From assembly GCA_910579755.1 (NCBI GenBank), contig CAJTVB010000006.1:120756-184755 (forward strand): a stretch of 64,000 bases of DNA. Reading direction: 5' to 3'. The stretch comes from an uncultured Acetatifactor sp. GTDB taxonomy: Bacteria; Bacillota; Clostridia; Lachnospirales; Lachnospiraceae. Position numbers and translations under genes: made by a program. Numbering within the stretch: the first letter of the stretch is position 1; every line of letters starts with the position of its first letter. The notes under the pieces are model-generated. The model saw only the letters and a list, made by a program, of their open reading frames with translations. It had not been told where the DNA came from and made no database searches. Below, piece by piece: positions 8,302 through 18,401 of the stretch.

Positions 8302-11300
8302 ATGAGCAAGAAAAGCCGAAAAAGTAGTAAAGCAAGTAAGGTTTTAAAGGCGGCTGGAGCAGCCGGCATTGTTCTCGGAGGAGCAGCGCTGGATGCCAAT
8401 GTTGTGTTTGCAGCTGAACTGGAAGGGGAACTGGAAGCGCAGCAGCAGGAAGAAGCCGAGGCCATTGAGAGAGAGTTTGAGAAGGAATTGGAGGACTTGT
8501 CACAGGTTCACGAAGCAGCTGGAAAAGAACCGGTAGAAGTAGTAGAAGGAGGCCAGGAAGCACCGGAAGATGACGTGCCAGAGGGAAGTACAGCGGAACC
8601 TGTGGGAAATACAGGGGAAACAGCCGGAAGCGAGAGCGGTTCTGAAAGTGTTTCCGAGGAAGAAAGCGGAAGCGAGAGCAGTTCTGAAAGTGTTTCCGAG
8701 GAAGAAAGCGGAAGCGAGAGCGGTTCTGAAAGTGTTTCCGAGGAAGAAAGCGGAAGCGAGAGCGGTTCTGAAAGTGTTTCCGAGGAAGAAAGCGGAAGCG
8801 AGAGCAGTTCTGAAAGTGTTTCCGAGGAAGAAAGCGGAAGCGAGAGCGGCTCTGAAAGTGTTTCCGAGGAAGAAAGCGGAAGCGAGAGCGGTTCTGAAAG
8901 TGTTTCCGAGGAAGAAAGCGGAAGCGAGAGCAGTTCTGAAAGTGTTTCCGGGGAAGAGAGCGGAAGCGAGAGCAGTTCTGAAAGCGTTTCCGGGGAAGAG
9001 ATCAACAATCCGGGCGATGTAGCGGATGAAACCGATGGAGATGCTGTAAATGTGCCAGGTTCTGATTCTCAGCAGAGCTGGAGCGATGTGGAGTCAACAT
9101 CGATTGTTAACAGCGATAATGCGGAGTCTGAGTCTCTGGATTTTGACGGCGAGAGCGAGGACATGCAGGAGTCTGCTTCGGAGAGCGATAGCGCTGTGAT
9201 CAGCTTGTCAGTGGAGAATTCGAACAACGCTTCGGAGAGCGCTTCAGCCGAGCTGGCAACAAGTATTTCGGTAAGCACGGCACTTAGTGTATCGGCAAGC
9301 GAATACGAGCAGAAATCGGAAACTTATCAGGTCAGCGACCTTACAAGCGAGATGGCATCTGCGCTTTCCACGTATGATTCCGCATTGTCAGAATTGACAT
9401 CTACTTCTGCGACGGGTGCAACAGATTTAGAGGCGGCTCAGAGGTCTGTGGCTGAGAGCATTATTGCATATGATTTCGCAGGCCGGGGCTTGACCGTGGA
9501 CAGGTTTGAATGGAATTCCAGCGGTTATTACACGGTTTACTATAAGGACACACAGGGAAGAGAGCTCACCGAGGTTTATCAGTATTCGGTAGACCAGACG
9601 GGTAAAGTAAGCGTAAATAAAGCAGATATAAGCTATGAGGCGGTGGGAGGCAAAGAGACCACGGTGACTGGCGGAGGAAAAGATAAACCGCCTGTAAAAA
9701 ATGAGACGGAGATTTCAACAGAAGAAGCACCGGCAAGCAGTTATGAAATTACCAATAACGCGGACGGCACAGTAAAAGTCAGCATTACCATAAAAGGTAC
9801 AGTATATGAGAATCCGCCCAGACAGATCAATCCGGATGGAACGATCTCGTATATTCTCAATAACGGGGAAAACGGCGGGATAGTTGAGCTGTTTGTTATA
9901 TCGGAAGACGGTTCCAATGGCTATTATACAACATATAAGAAGAGCAGTGAACTGATCAATAACAGCAGTGGAACTACAAGCATAAAAACAGATACTGTCA
10001 GTGGAAGCAATTATAATGTGGCAGGGGGAGGGACTGGTCTTTTTGGCGTTGGACAATATGTGGTTGTTCAGGATCAGAAGGGAAGCTGGCATAAGCTCGT
10101 TTACGATGGTAATCCGAACCAGACCCTTTTGATAAAGAATGGAAATTTCAAGCTGCAAACTGGTGAAGACCCGAAGGTTAGTAATTTAACGGATCTTGGA
10201 AATAAGTACACATTAAGAACGGACGCAAATGGCAAATATGCTCTATATGATAGCAATGGAGTGGCACAGTATACATTTACAATTCGTGATGATGTTGATT
10301 ACACTACAAACACAACAGTAACAGAGTATACTTATGATAGAAACATAGGCAAAGGGGATGATGTAACCGGCCACAGTGAAGCGCTGAGCAATTATCATAG
10401 TGTGCTGGAGAGTACATCCGAAGCGATCAGCACTTCCAATAGTGTAGCTATAGTTGAGTCTGAGTCTGCAAGCATTGCAAGTGAAACTAATTCGAAGTCT
10501 GCATCTGCAAGTGCATCGGTTGCTGAAAGTACAAGTGCAAGTACAAGCGAAGCAGCTAAAAGTCTGTCTGAGAGCTTTAATTCGACAAGCCTGTCGGATT
10601 CGCTTTCTCAGTCAACTTCATATTCAGCAGCATTGAGCGAAAGCCTGAGCCTGAGCAACAGTGCCAGCGAGAGTCTGAGCCTGAGCAATAGCGCCAGCGA
10701 AAGCCTGAGCCTGAGCAACAGTGCCAGCGAGAGTCTGAGCCTGAGCAATAGCGCCAGCGAGAGTTTGAGTTTGAGCAACAGTGCAAGTGAGAGTCTGAGC
10801 CTGAGTAACAGTGCAAGTGAGAGTCTGAGCCTGAGCAACAGTGCCAGTGAAAGTCTGAGCCTGAGCAATAGCGCCAGCGAGAGCCTGAGCCTGAGCAATA
10901 GCGCCAGTGAAAGTCTGAGCCTGAGCAATAGCGCCAGCGAGAGCCTGAGCCTGAGCAATAGCGCCAGTGAGAGTCTCAGCCTGAGCAACAGTGCCAGCGA
11001 AAGCCTGAGCTTGAGCAATAGCGCCAGCGAGAGCCTGAGCCTGAGCAACAGTGCCAGCGAGAGCTTGAGTCTGAGCAATAGTGCCAGCGAAAGTCTGAGC
11101 CTGAGCAACAGTGCCAGCGAAAGCCTGAGCCTGAGCAACAGCGCCAGCGAGAGTCTGAGCCTGAGCAATAGTGCCAGCGAGAGCTTGAGCCTGAGCAATA
11201 GTGCAAGTGAAAGCCTGAGCTTGAGCAATAGTGCCAGCGAGAGTCTGAGCCTGAGCAATAGCGCCAGTGAGAGTCTCAGCCTGAGCAACAGTGCCAGCGA

Positions 11301-13527
11301 AAGCCTGAGCTTGAGCAATAGCGCCAGTGAGAGCTTGAGCCTGAGCAATAGTGCCAGCGAAAGCCTGAGCCTGAGCAATAGCGCCAGCGAGAGTCTGAGC
11401 TTGAGCAATAGTGCCAGCGAGAGCCTGAGCCTGAGCAACAGCGCCAGTGAAAGTCTCAGCTTGAGCAATAGCGCCAGCGAAAGCCTGAGCCTGAGCAACA
11501 GCGCCAGCGAGAGTCTCAGTCTGAGCAACAGCGCAAGTGAGAGTCTCAGCTTGAGCAACAGTGCCAGCGAGAGCCTGAGCCTGAGCAATAGCGCCAGTGA
11601 AAGTCTGAGCCTGAGCAATAGTGCAAGTGAAAGTCTCAGCTTGAGCAATAGTTCCAGTGAGAGTTTGAGCCTGAGCAATAGCGCAAGTGAGAGTCTGAGC
11701 CTGAGCAACAGTGCCAGCGAGAGCCTGAGCTTGAGCAATAGCGCAAGCGAAAGCCTGAGCCTGAGCAATAGCGCCAGCGAAAGCCTGAGCCTGAGCAATA
11801 GCGCCAGTGAGAGTCTGAGCCTGAGTAACAGTGCAAGTGAGAGTCTGAGCCTGAGTAACAGTGCAAGTGAGAGTCTGAGCCTGAGTAACAGTGCAAGTGA
11901 GAGTCTCAGCCTGAGCAATAGCGCAAGTGAGAGTCTGAGCCTGAGCAACAGTGCCAGCGAGAGTTTGAGTTTGAGCAACAGTGCAAGTGAGAGCCTGAGC
12001 CTGAGCAATAGCGCCAGCGAGAGCTTGAGCCTGAGCAATAGTGCAAGTGAAAGCCTGAGCTTGAGCAACAGTGCCAGCGAAAGCCTGAGCCTGAGTAACA
12101 GTGCAAGTGAGAGCCTGAGCCTGAGCAATAGCGCAAGTGAAAGTCTCAGCCTGAGCAACAGCGCCAGTGAAAGTTTGAGCTTGAGCAATAGTGCCAGCGA
12201 AAGTCTCAGCCTGAGCAATAGCGCCAGCGAGAGTTTGAGTTTGAGCAACAGTGCAAGTGAGAGTCTGAGCCTGAGTAACAGTGCAAGTGAGAGTCTGAGC
12301 CTGAGTAACAGTGCAAGTGAGAGTCTCAGCCTGAGCAATAGTGCCAGCGAAAGTCTGAGCCTGAGCAATAGCGCCAGTGAGAGTCTCAGCCTGAGCAACA
12401 GTGCCAGCGAAAGCCTGAGCTTGAGCAATAGCGCCAGTGAGAGCTTGAGCCTGAGCAATAGTGCCAGCGAAAGTCTCAGCCTGAGCAATAGCGCAAGTGA
12501 GAGTCTGAGCCTGAGCAATAGTGCAAGTGAAAGCCTGAGCCTGAGCAACAGTGCCAGCGAAAGCCTGAGCCTGAGCAACAGCGCCAGCGAGAGTCTGAGC
12601 CTGAGCAATAGTGCCAGCGAGAGTCTGAGCCTGAGCAATAGCGCCAGCGAAAGCCTGAGCCTGAGCAATAGCGCAAGTGAAAGCCTGAGCCTGAGCAACA
12701 GTGCCAGCGAAAGCCTGAGCTTGAGCAATAGCGCCAGTGAGAGCTTGAGCCTGAGCAATAGCGCCAGCGAAAGCCTGAGCCTGAGCAACAGCGCCAGCGA
12801 AAGCCTGAGCCTGAGCAACAGCGCCAGCGAGAGTCTCAGCCTGAGCAACAGTGCCAGCGAAAGCCTGAGCCTGAGCAACAGCGCCAGTGAAAGTCTCAGC
12901 TTGAGCAATAGTGCCAGCGAGAGCCTGAGCTTGAGCAATAGCGCCAGTGAGAGCCTGAGCCTGAGCAATAGTGCCAGTGCAAGTACCAGTGCCGGCACCA
13001 ACGCAAGCCTCTCATCCAGCGAGAGCACAAGTGCTTCGGCCAGCACCAGCATCTCTAACAGCACCAGCGAAGCTGTGGGAACAGGAGACGGAGACACCGG
13101 AGCAGGAGAAGATGTTGCAGACGGGCCTGGCAACGCGGCCGCTGACACCGCTGAACCTGCCGGAACCGTTACAATTGACGATGAAGAAGTACCTCTTGGG
13201 GCGGCGCGTGACATGGAGAACACACCGCAGGCAGATGCTGATGATGAGGACGAAGAGTCTACGGATCCGGTAACGGAAGAGGAGGAAGAACTGGCACAGA
13301 TCGACGATGAAGAAGTACCTCTTGCGGTAATCGATGAAGAAGAAGCTGCCGATGAGGAACCGGTAGAGATTGACGATGAGGTTGTGCCTCTTGCGGCAAG
13401 CGCATCCACAGGAACAATCTGGTGGTCGTGGATTCCCGTCATAGGAGCGATTGCAAGTACCGTAGATGGCTATCGTAAAAACAAGAGGAAGCCAAAGGAA
13501 TCTGACGGTAATAGTAAGAATGAATAA
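8302..13527 (+). CDS. Serine-rich repeat glycoprotein adhesin, predicted accessory Sec substrate
   Basis: The 1741-residue protein has the layout of GspB/PsrP/Srr adhesins. It opens with a basic start and a glycine-studded hydrophobic core ([12 protein letters not shown], to about residue 37); glycines in this core are a known aSec export signal. An acidic helix follows, then repeat region 1 (residues 109-234, nine 14-residue Ser/Glu units). Residues about 315-715 are a non-repetitive part, likely the binding region, with beta-type modules ([40 protein letters not shown]). Repeat region 2 (about 781-1560) has 78 decapeptides. The acidic C-terminus carries three [12 protein letters not shown] motifs, then a hydrophobic segment ([14 protein letters not shown]) and a Lys/Arg tail. 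No LPXTG motif is present. The genes downstream encode its glycosylation and export. RBS AAGGGGAAAGGAAAA precedes the ATG. Confidence 0.93.
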   Translation: MSKKSRKSSKASKVLKAAGAAGIVLGGAALDANVVFAAELEGELEAQQQEEAEAIEREFEKELEDLSQVHEAAGKEPVEVVEGGQEAPEDDVPEGSTAEPVGNTGETAGSESGSESVSEEESGSESSSESVSEEESGSESGSESVSEEESGSESGSESVSEEESGSESSSESVSEEESGSESGSESVSEEESGSESGSESVSEEESGSESSSESVSGEESGSESSSESVSGEEINNPGDVADETDGDAVNVPGSDSQQSWSDVESTSIVNSDNAESESLDFDGESEDMQESASESDSAVISLSVENSNNASESASAELATSISVSTALSVSASEYEQKSETYQVSDLTSEMASALSTYDSALSELTSTSATGATDLEAAQRSVAESIIAYDFAGRGLTVDRFEWNSSGYYTVYYKDTQGRELTEVYQYSVDQTGKVSVNKADISYEAVGGKETTVTGGGKDKPPVKNETEISTEEAPASSYEITNNADGTVKVSITIKGTVYENPPRQINPDGTISYILNNGENGGIVELFVISEDGSNGYYTTYKKSSELINNSSGTTSIKTDTVSGSNYNVAGGGTGLFGVGQYVVVQDQKGSWHKLVYDGNPNQTLLIKNGNFKLQTGEDPKVSNLTDLGNKYTLRTDANGKYALYDSNGVAQYTFTIRDDVDYTTNTTVTEYTYDRNIGKGDDVTGHSEALSNYHSVLESTSEAISTSNSVAIVESESASIASETNSKSASASASVAESTSASTSEAAKSLSESFNSTSLSDSLSQSTSYSAALSESLSLSNSASESLSLSNSASESLSLSNSASESLSLSNSASESLSLSNSASESLSLSNSASESLSLSNSASESLSLSNSASESLSLSNSASESLSLSNSASESLSLSNSASESLSLSNSASESLSLSNSASESLSLSNSASESLSLSNSASESLSLSNSASESLSLSNSASESLSLSNSASESLSLSNSASESLSLSNSASESLSLSNSASESLSLSNSASESLSLSNSASESLSLSNSASESLSLSNSASESLSLSNSASESLSLSNSASESLSLSNSASESLSLSNSASESLSLSNSASESLSLSNSASESLSLSNSASESLSLSNSASESLSLSNSSSESLSLSNSASESLSLSNSASESLSLSNSASESLSLSNSASESLSLSNSASESLSLSNSASESLSLSNSASESLSLSNSASESLSLSNSASESLSLSNSASESLSLSNSASESLSLSNSASESLSLSNSASESLSLSNSASESLSLSNSASESLSLSNSASESLSLSNSASESLSLSNSASESLSLSNSASESLSLSNSASESLSLSNSASESLSLSNSASESLSLSNSASESLSLSNSASESLSLSNSASESLSLSNSASESLSLSNSASESLSLSNSASESLSLSNSASESLSLSNSASESLSLSNSASESLSLSNSASESLSLSNSASESLSLSNSASESLSLSNSASESLSLSNSASESLSLSNSASESLSLSNSASESLSLSNSASESLSLSNSASESLSLSNSASESLSLSNSASESLSLSNSASESLSLSNSASASTSAGTNASLSSSESTSASASTSISNSTSEAVGTGDGDTGAGEDVADGPGNAAADTAEPAGTVTIDDEEVPLGAARDMENTPQADADDEDEESTDPVTEEEEELAQIDDEEVPLAVIDEEEAADEEPVEIDDEVVPLAASASTGTIWWSWIPVIGAIASTVDGYRKNKRKPKESDGNSKNE
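8626..9003 (+). repeat. Repeat region 1 of the adhesin: nine 42-bp units
   Basis: Nine tandem 42-bp units encode [14 protein letters not shown], with Gly/Ser alternation at the fifth residue. The last two units have VSGEE in place of VSEEE, and the final residue is Ile. The Ser residues are likely O-glycosylation sites. Confidence 0.95.
10642..12981 (+). repeat. Repeat region 2 of the adhesin: 78 units of 30 bp
   Basis: Seventy-eight tandem 30-bp units encode [10 protein letters not shown] in perfect register. Only two amino-acid changes are seen: one Ala to Ser near 11650, and the final Glu to Ala. Codons vary freely between units (AGC/AGT, CTG/TTG/CTC, GAG/GAA, AAC/AAT, GCC/GCA). These are coding repeats, not a CRISPR array. 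Confidence 0.97.
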
Positions 13528-13564
13528 ATGCAGATTCTGAATAAACAGGTTTGAATAACATGTG

Positions 13565-13598
13565 TGTATCTCTCCGGTATTTCTGCCGGAGAGATACA
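13565..13598 (+). promoter_or_regulatory. Perfect hairpin between the adhesin gene and secY2 (attenuator or mRNA end)
   Basis: A perfect 13-bp stem (13565-13577 with 13586-13598) closes an 8-base loop and lies between the adhesin stop and the secY2 start. No T run follows, so it is not a classic terminator. It could lower read-through into secY2 or protect the 3' end of a processed adhesin mRNA. Confidence 0.6.
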
Positions 13599-13615
13599 TA
13601 TGAAGGGATGCTTAT

Positions 13616-14815
13616 TTGAAAAAGAATAAAACTCATGAGTTAAGGCAGAGGCTTCTCTTCACATTACTGATCCTTGCAATCTACATGGTTGGAAGGAGCC
13701 TTCTGCTTTATAAGGTAGATCCGGCCCCGTATCAATTAGAAGAGCTGAATTCTCAGAATATTATGACTTCCATGCTCAGTGGAGACAGATACCAGTATAC
13801 GGTGTTTGCCCTTGGCGTTATGCCATACATTACAGCTTCACTGCTCATGTGGATATTTATGGCTGTGAGAGGATCTGAATTCAGACTCCGTTTTTCTCCC
13901 CAGAGGCTGGAACGGGTTACATTGGTGCTGATGACGGTCATAGCAGTTATATGGGCCGTGATGCAGGCCGACGGTCTGGTATTCAAGGAATCGGGCCTGG
14001 ATGATCAGATATTAAGGCTGATCGCTGTGCTGGAAATGACGGCGGGCGCAGTCATAATATACAAAATGGCTAATGCAGGTAAAGAATGGGGGATAGGCGG
14101 ACAGACTCCTATTATACTGATAAATGTTCTGGACAATCTGGTTTCTACCATACAGAGGTTTACATGGGCTGAGCTTCGTAAATCGGTGCTTTTGTGCCTG
14201 ATTATGGCAGCTGTAATTTTGGCTATGGAAAATATACTTATCCGTATTCCGGTTCAGCGGGTATCTATCCATAATATTTATGCGGATAAAAGCTATATAG
14301 CGTTAAAGCTGATTCCCATTGGTGTGATGCCGGTGATGTTTGCGGTTTCTTTTTTTATGATTCCTCAGCTGATTGTGCGTTTAATTATGATGTTCTATGA
14401 GGACAATTCAGCACTTGAAGCTATCTATGGGGAGCTGAATCTGACAACTGCTGCAGGGGCGTCCATTTACCTGGGAATCATTTTTGCATTGAATTTGATA
14501 TTTTCTTTTATTATGCTGGCGCCGGATGAAATGGCGGAGCAGCTGCAGAAAAGCGGCGACAGTATCGTGGGTGTTTACGCAGGGAGGAAAACAAAGAGAT
14601 ATTTGAGAAGAAAGCTGTTGCTTCTGACATTATTCAGCGGTTGTGTTTTATGTCTGATGATGGGAATATCACTGGGGCTGTCACTGGAGGGTGAAATATC
14701 GCCTGAGCTGGCGCTGTTTCCTGCGACGGCTATGATTCTGACAGGGATACTGTGCCCTTTGTATCGGGAGATAAAGGCATACCGAAAATTTGATTCGCTC
14801 TCATTTTTTATCTGA
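13616..14815 (+). CDS. secY2: Accessory Sec translocase channel SecY2
   Basis: This 399-residue polytopic membrane protein has about ten hydrophobic helices and SecY-like features: a basic start (KKNKTHELRQRLLFTLLILAIYMVGRSLLL), GVMPYITASLLMW near residue 75, and GGQTPIILINVLDNL, all at SecY positions. It is shorter than housekeeping SecY (about 430-440), as is usual for SecY2. Lying directly downstream of the adhesin and upstream of asp1-3 and secA2, it is the channel that exports the adhesin. The start is TTG at 13616 with AAGGGATG upstream. It is divergent from textbook SecY, as expected for the family. Confidence 0.88.
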   Translation: MKKNKTHELRQRLLFTLLILAIYMVGRSLLLYKVDPAPYQLEELNSQNIMTSMLSGDRYQYTVFALGVMPYITASLLMWIFMAVRGSEFRLRFSPQRLERVTLVLMTVIAVIWAVMQADGLVFKESGLDDQILRLIAVLEMTAGAVIIYKMANAGKEWGIGGQTPIILINVLDNLVSTIQRFTWAELRKSVLLCLIMAAVILAMENILIRIPVQRVSIHNIYADKSYIALKLIPIGVMPVMFAVSFFMIPQLIVRLIMMFYEDNSALEAIYGELNLTTAAGASIYLGIIFALNLIFSFIMLAPDEMAEQLQKSGDSIVGVYAGRKTKRYLRRKLLLLTLFSGCVLCLMMGISLGLSLEGEISPELALFPATAMILTGILCPLYREIKAYRKFDSLSFFI

Positions 14816-14840
14816 TTGTTGGAAAGGATGTAACCATATT

Positions 14841-16466
14841 TTGCTGTACTTTATACCAGCCTGGTACTTAAAGGATGAATGGAAGGAAGACGAGCAGTTC
14901 TGGTACAGGCGCCGGATGAAAACAGAAACCGATGATACGGTCAAGCAGATTCAGCTGTTTCAGAGAAACTCCATATGTGAAAGTAAGATTTTGCTGTTGT
15001 CATACGCGCCGAATTTCAGGCATTTTCTACACAGACAAAGTGCGTTTCGGGTTCCGTATTGGTCAGTGTTTGACGCCATACAGGAGGTGGGCAGGAAGAA
15101 GCAGGCAGTTCTTTCTTTTCATAATCTGAACTGGCCGGGGGATATCGAGTTTATCTATACGCCATTTTCCATTATTGCCATGCTGAAATCTGAAAGATAT
15201 GCAAAGATCGAGTTTGGAGAGTACGGAAATCTCATACAGGTTGATCTATATCGGAACGGACAGATCAGCCGGAAAAATATATATGATGACAGAGGCTTTA
15301 TATCATGCACTTCTGTGTATGAAAACGACTACAAGGCGTATGACCAGTACCTGACGGAAAAAGGCGTCTGGAAGCTGTGCCATTTCGCGGATGGACATGT
15401 GGTAATAAATCCCCAAAGCAACCAGTACCTGATCCGTACACCAAGGGTGGAAAAGCATATTCCCTTTTCGAAAAATACATATGGCTCCATGGAGGAAGTG
15501 ATAGAAGAAGTCTTTGGCGCCGCAGTCGATACAACACTGAGTACGGATATATTTTGCGCGGCGGTACATGGTCAGCATTTGGCTTTGCTGGACAGACTGC
15601 TGGCAGGCAGGAAAATGATCTACTCTGTTTTTGGAAAGAGATTTCCGCTGGAGGGTAATGAGGCGGCTTTGGAAATTCTTTCCCGCGGAAACTATATTGT
15701 GACGGATTCCGAGGACAATCTGGCGCTTGTTTCAAGACAGAAGGGGCTGGAGCATACGTCTAAAAGGAATATTCCGCCCTATGACACACGGATCGACTCG
15801 GGAATCAGCCAGCAGCTGAATGTACAGAAGATTTTGTTTCCGGTGGATCATTTGACGGAGGAGATTTTGGAAACGGCTGTAACATATATGGCTTCGTATC
15901 TGAAAGAAAACCAGGATGCCAGAGTACATTTGTTTACCAGAAATGTAGAATTCAACCGGGAGGAGATGCTTCTGAGGCGGGTCAGTGAAATATTGAAGCG
16001 CGGCGGTTATCCGCCCCAGTGGGCGGGAAAAACCACAGAGAATGAGCTTGAGGTCTTACTGGATGAAGAGGATCCGATCCCGATTTTGTTTGTTGTTGAA
16101 AATTGTGTCGATGAACTGTCGGTCAATAAATGTGTAAGGGAGCAGCGTCTTTTGGTAGACCTGGCGGACACGCCGGATCTGTTTTTGCAGATATCCTGTG
16201 TAAGCATGGGGATTCCCCAGGTTTTAAGAGTCGCTACGCAGTATATGCACCCCGGCAAAAACGGACGGCTCAACAAAGATCTGACCAGGCTGGGCGAGGA
16301 CATAAGGTACTATCTGGACAGTCTGAGTAATTGGAACCAGGCGTCTATCCAGTCCTATAAGCTTGGAAAAAAGCATACGACACAGTACTTGATTAAGCAA
16401 TGGAAAGAGGTTATTGTCAGCATTGGAAACAGTACGAGTATTACAGCTGGGAAGAGAGGATTTTAG
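14841..16466 (+). CDS. asp1: Accessory Sec system protein Asp1
   Basis: Asp1 is a GT-B-like, non-enzymatic part of the Asp1-Asp2-Asp3 complex that delivers the adhesin to SecA2/SecY2. The start is set at TTG 14841 because it gives MLYFIPAWY, matching the FIPSWY-type N-terminus of Asp1 proteins; GGAAAGGATG lies upstream, though with a rather long 12-base spacing. The 541-residue length is close to streptococcal Asp1 (about 520-530). The second half (VQKILFPVDHLTEEILETAV, then LLVDLADTPDLFLQISCVSMGIPQV) has the Rossmann-type pattern of the C-terminal lobe. The 3' end overlaps asp2 by about 50 bases. Sequence divergence is high, so order and gene context carry much of the call. Confidence 0.85.
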   Translation: MLYFIPAWYLKDEWKEDEQFWYRRRMKTETDDTVKQIQLFQRNSICESKILLLSYAPNFRHFLHRQSAFRVPYWSVFDAIQEVGRKKQAVLSFHNLNWPGDIEFIYTPFSIIAMLKSERYAKIEFGEYGNLIQVDLYRNGQISRKNIYDDRGFISCTSVYENDYKAYDQYLTEKGVWKLCHFADGHVVINPQSNQYLIRTPRVEKHIPFSKNTYGSMEEVIEEVFGAAVDTTLSTDIFCAAVHGQHLALLDRLLAGRKMIYSVFGKRFPLEGNEAALEILSRGNYIVTDSEDNLALVSRQKGLEHTSKRNIPPYDTRIDSGISQQLNVQKILFPVDHLTEEILETAVTYMASYLKENQDARVHLFTRNVEFNREEMLLRRVSEILKRGGYPPQWAGKTTENELEVLLDEEDPIPILFVVENCVDELSVNKCVREQRLLVDLADTPDLFLQISCVSMGIPQVLRVATQYMHPGKNGRLNKDLTRLGEDIRYYLDSLSNWNQASIQSYKLGKKHTTQYLIKQWKEVIVSIGNSTSITAGKRGF

Positions 16467-17958
16467 CAGACAGATACGGGTAGCAGAGTGCGGAGAGTGG
16501 TACTATGAACCGGATTTCAGCCAACTTCCGGAAAAGGATTTTGAGGTGGTAATTCTGGATCGTGAAATTACCGGCGGCGAATTTGATTACCTGATACGAT
16601 TTATGCGGGCATATTGCCTGTTTGTTACGGGAAATGTTCCATTAAAGAAAGGGAGCATTACGAGACGGCTTTTCATAAGAAAAATGGGGAAAAGAGTCTC
16701 GACTGAGAGATTGAGGGTTCTTCTGGAGGAGGAGCTGCCGGATTATTTCCCGGGGGCTTATGGTGAAAAATTTGAGCCGCATAATATGGCTGTGGCGCAG
16801 GGATTCAAGGGAAAGACTTCATGGAGGGGATTCGAGGGGATCGAACTTGAAGGCGATTACGGAAGTGATCCGGGGCAGATTATTTTCTGGAGAAATAATA
16901 TTCCGATTGACGAAGGCCGGAGCCTTGATTTCTGGCTGGAATACGAAAAGGATGACACAGTGGAGATATCGCTGGAAATTTCCATGCTTCAGTTTACATA
17001 TGGTGCGGAGCCGAAATTCACCGATGTGTGGAATTTTTCGGAAGGGGAATTGAACAATACTGTTTATATTACAAATAAAACCGGAAAGGTCGGATATATC
17101 TTCGTCTCTCTGAAGGCAAAGGGCAAGGGGAAGCTATCGGTGACGGCCCTTCATATTCGTCATTCCCGAAGGGGAAAAGGAAATTTCCTGCCCGGCGGAA
17201 GGCGGATCGTCACTTCAAAACGGGAAGAGGTTTTTTACTATTTTGATCCGGGAAATTTAAAGCCGCCCTTGAATGTTTATTTTTCCGGCTATAAAACAGA
17301 GGAAAGCTTTGAAGGATACTATATGATGCGAAAGCTGCAGCAGCCCTTTCTTTTGCTTATGGATAACAGATTGGAGGGCGGAAGCTTTTATATCGGTTCA
17401 GAGGAGTATGAAAATACCATTGAACAGATTTTGCGGCAGCATATAGAGAAGCTTGGCTTCCGGAATTCGGATGTGATTCTGTCGGGGATTTCCATGGGAT
17501 CATTCGGAGCGTTGTATTATGGCTGTAAGATTCTGCCAAACACTATTTTGCTGGGTAAGCCCCTGGCCAGTCTTGGCGATATGGTCAACAATGAGCGGCT
17601 TAAGCCTCCCGGCGGCAGCCATTCATGGCTGGATCTTCTTCACAAAACATACGGAAGTCTGGATCAGGATGCCGCCGCACGGATCAACGACAGATTTTGG
17701 AACAGATTTGACAGCATAGATTGGAGCGGTACCCGGTTCGCGGCGGCGTATATGATAGAGGATGACCTGGATGGAAATGCATATGAGAACCTTCAATTCC
17801 ACTTGAAGGATGCGGGGGTAAGAATATATGGCAAAGGCCTGCATGGCCGGCATAATGATAATACGTCCGGCATTGTGAAGTGGTTTTTGAGCCAGTATCA
17901 GGGAATTATAGAAAACGATTTTCGAGGAACAGGAAAGAAGACGGGCAGACAGAAATAA
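16414..17958 (+). CDS. asp2: Accessory Sec system protein Asp2 (alpha/beta-hydrolase-type acetyltransferase)
   Basis: The 514-residue protein has an N-terminal carbohydrate-binding-like beta region (residues about 125-250) and a C-terminal alpha/beta hydrolase domain. The nucleophile elbow is GISMG with Ser360, an Asp pair lies in MIEDDLDGN, and GRHND near the C-terminus can supply the catalytic His. In streptococci Asp2 both helps export and O-acetylates GlcNAc on the adhesin; the intact triad suggests the same here. It starts at TTG 16414, or possibly TTG 16423, inside asp1, and ends in TAATG with asp3, so asp1, asp2 and asp3 are translationally coupled. The exact start is uncertain. Confidence 0.87.
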   Translation: MSALETVRVLQLGREDFSRQIRVAECGEWYYEPDFSQLPEKDFEVVILDREITGGEFDYLIRFMRAYCLFVTGNVPLKKGSITRRLFIRKMGKRVSTERLRVLLEEELPDYFPGAYGEKFEPHNMAVAQGFKGKTSWRGFEGIELEGDYGSDPGQIIFWRNNIPIDEGRSLDFWLEYEKDDTVEISLEISMLQFTYGAEPKFTDVWNFSEGELNNTVYITNKTGKVGYIFVSLKAKGKGKLSVTALHIRHSRRGKGNFLPGGRRIVTSKREEVFYYFDPGNLKPPLNVYFSGYKTEESFEGYYMMRKLQQPFLLLMDNRLEGGSFYIGSEEYENTIEQILRQHIEKLGFRNSDVILSGISMGSFGALYYGCKILPNTILLGKPLASLGDMVNNERLKPPGGSHSWLDLLHKTYGSLDQDAAARINDRFWNRFDSIDWSGTRFAAAYMIEDDLDGNAYENLQFHLKDAGVRIYGKGLHGRHNDNTSGIVKWFLSQYQGIIENDFRGTGKKTGRQK

Positions 17959-18401
17959 TGACGGGGCAATCATGGAAAATATATTGGAATGAATACGTAA
18001 AAGAGTCTTATCTGTATGGGGCGGAAATATATTTTCACGCAAAGGATGACGTGGAATTTAAAAATGAGCTGATACAGCCGGGGGCGGTGATAAAACGATG
18101 GTTTTCAAAAGTGAATTATCAGATCATGCGTATCGAGCCGGCGCTTCCTATGATAGACGGCGAGGGGCGGTATCATATCAGCCTGAATGCGGCTTCGGAG
18201 CCTGCAGATGGATTGCTTTTGAGGCTTGTCTTTTATGATCGCTATGACGCGGAGGCGGGAAGCCAGATAATACGGGACGGAGAAGGAGATTTTCAGTGTC
18301 CGCTGAAGACCTTCAGCTATGAGCTTCAGTTGATTAATGCAGGAGTAACACGGCTTCATTTTCACTGGATCACAATAATGGAAATAACAGATGAAGAATA
18401 G
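17958..18401 (+). CDS. asp3: Accessory Sec system protein Asp3
   Basis: The 147-residue soluble protein begins MTGQSWKIYWNEYV and ends HFHWITIMEITDEE. Its size and predicted all-beta, CBM-like make-up (YLYGAEIYFHAKDDVEFKN, then LLLRLVFYDRYD) fit Asp3, the small partner that binds Asp1 and Asp2 and contacts the adhesin. The ATG at 17958 overlaps the asp2 stop (TAATG); an in-frame upstream extension inside asp2 is not needed. The gene overlaps secA2 by 11 bases. Confidence 0.85.
   Translation: MTGQSWKIYWNEYVKESYLYGAEIYFHAKDDVEFKNELIQPGAVIKRWFSKVNYQIMRIEPALPMIDGEGRYHISLNAASEPADGLLLRLVFYDRYDAEAGSQIIRDGEGDFQCPLKTFSYELQLINAGVTRLHFHWITIMEITDEE

Noticed and set aside
10642..12981. 30-bp direct repeats that could be mistaken for a CRISPR array.
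   Set aside because: Units are contiguous, with no spacers, stay in one reading frame, and vary only at synonymous sites.
10608..13442. A 944-codon open frame on the minus strand across the adhesin repeats ([10 protein letters not shown] pattern).
   Set aside because: It is the antisense of the decapeptide array; the repeat codons happen to give no stop in that frame. No ribosome site, and the plus strand has a clear adhesin.
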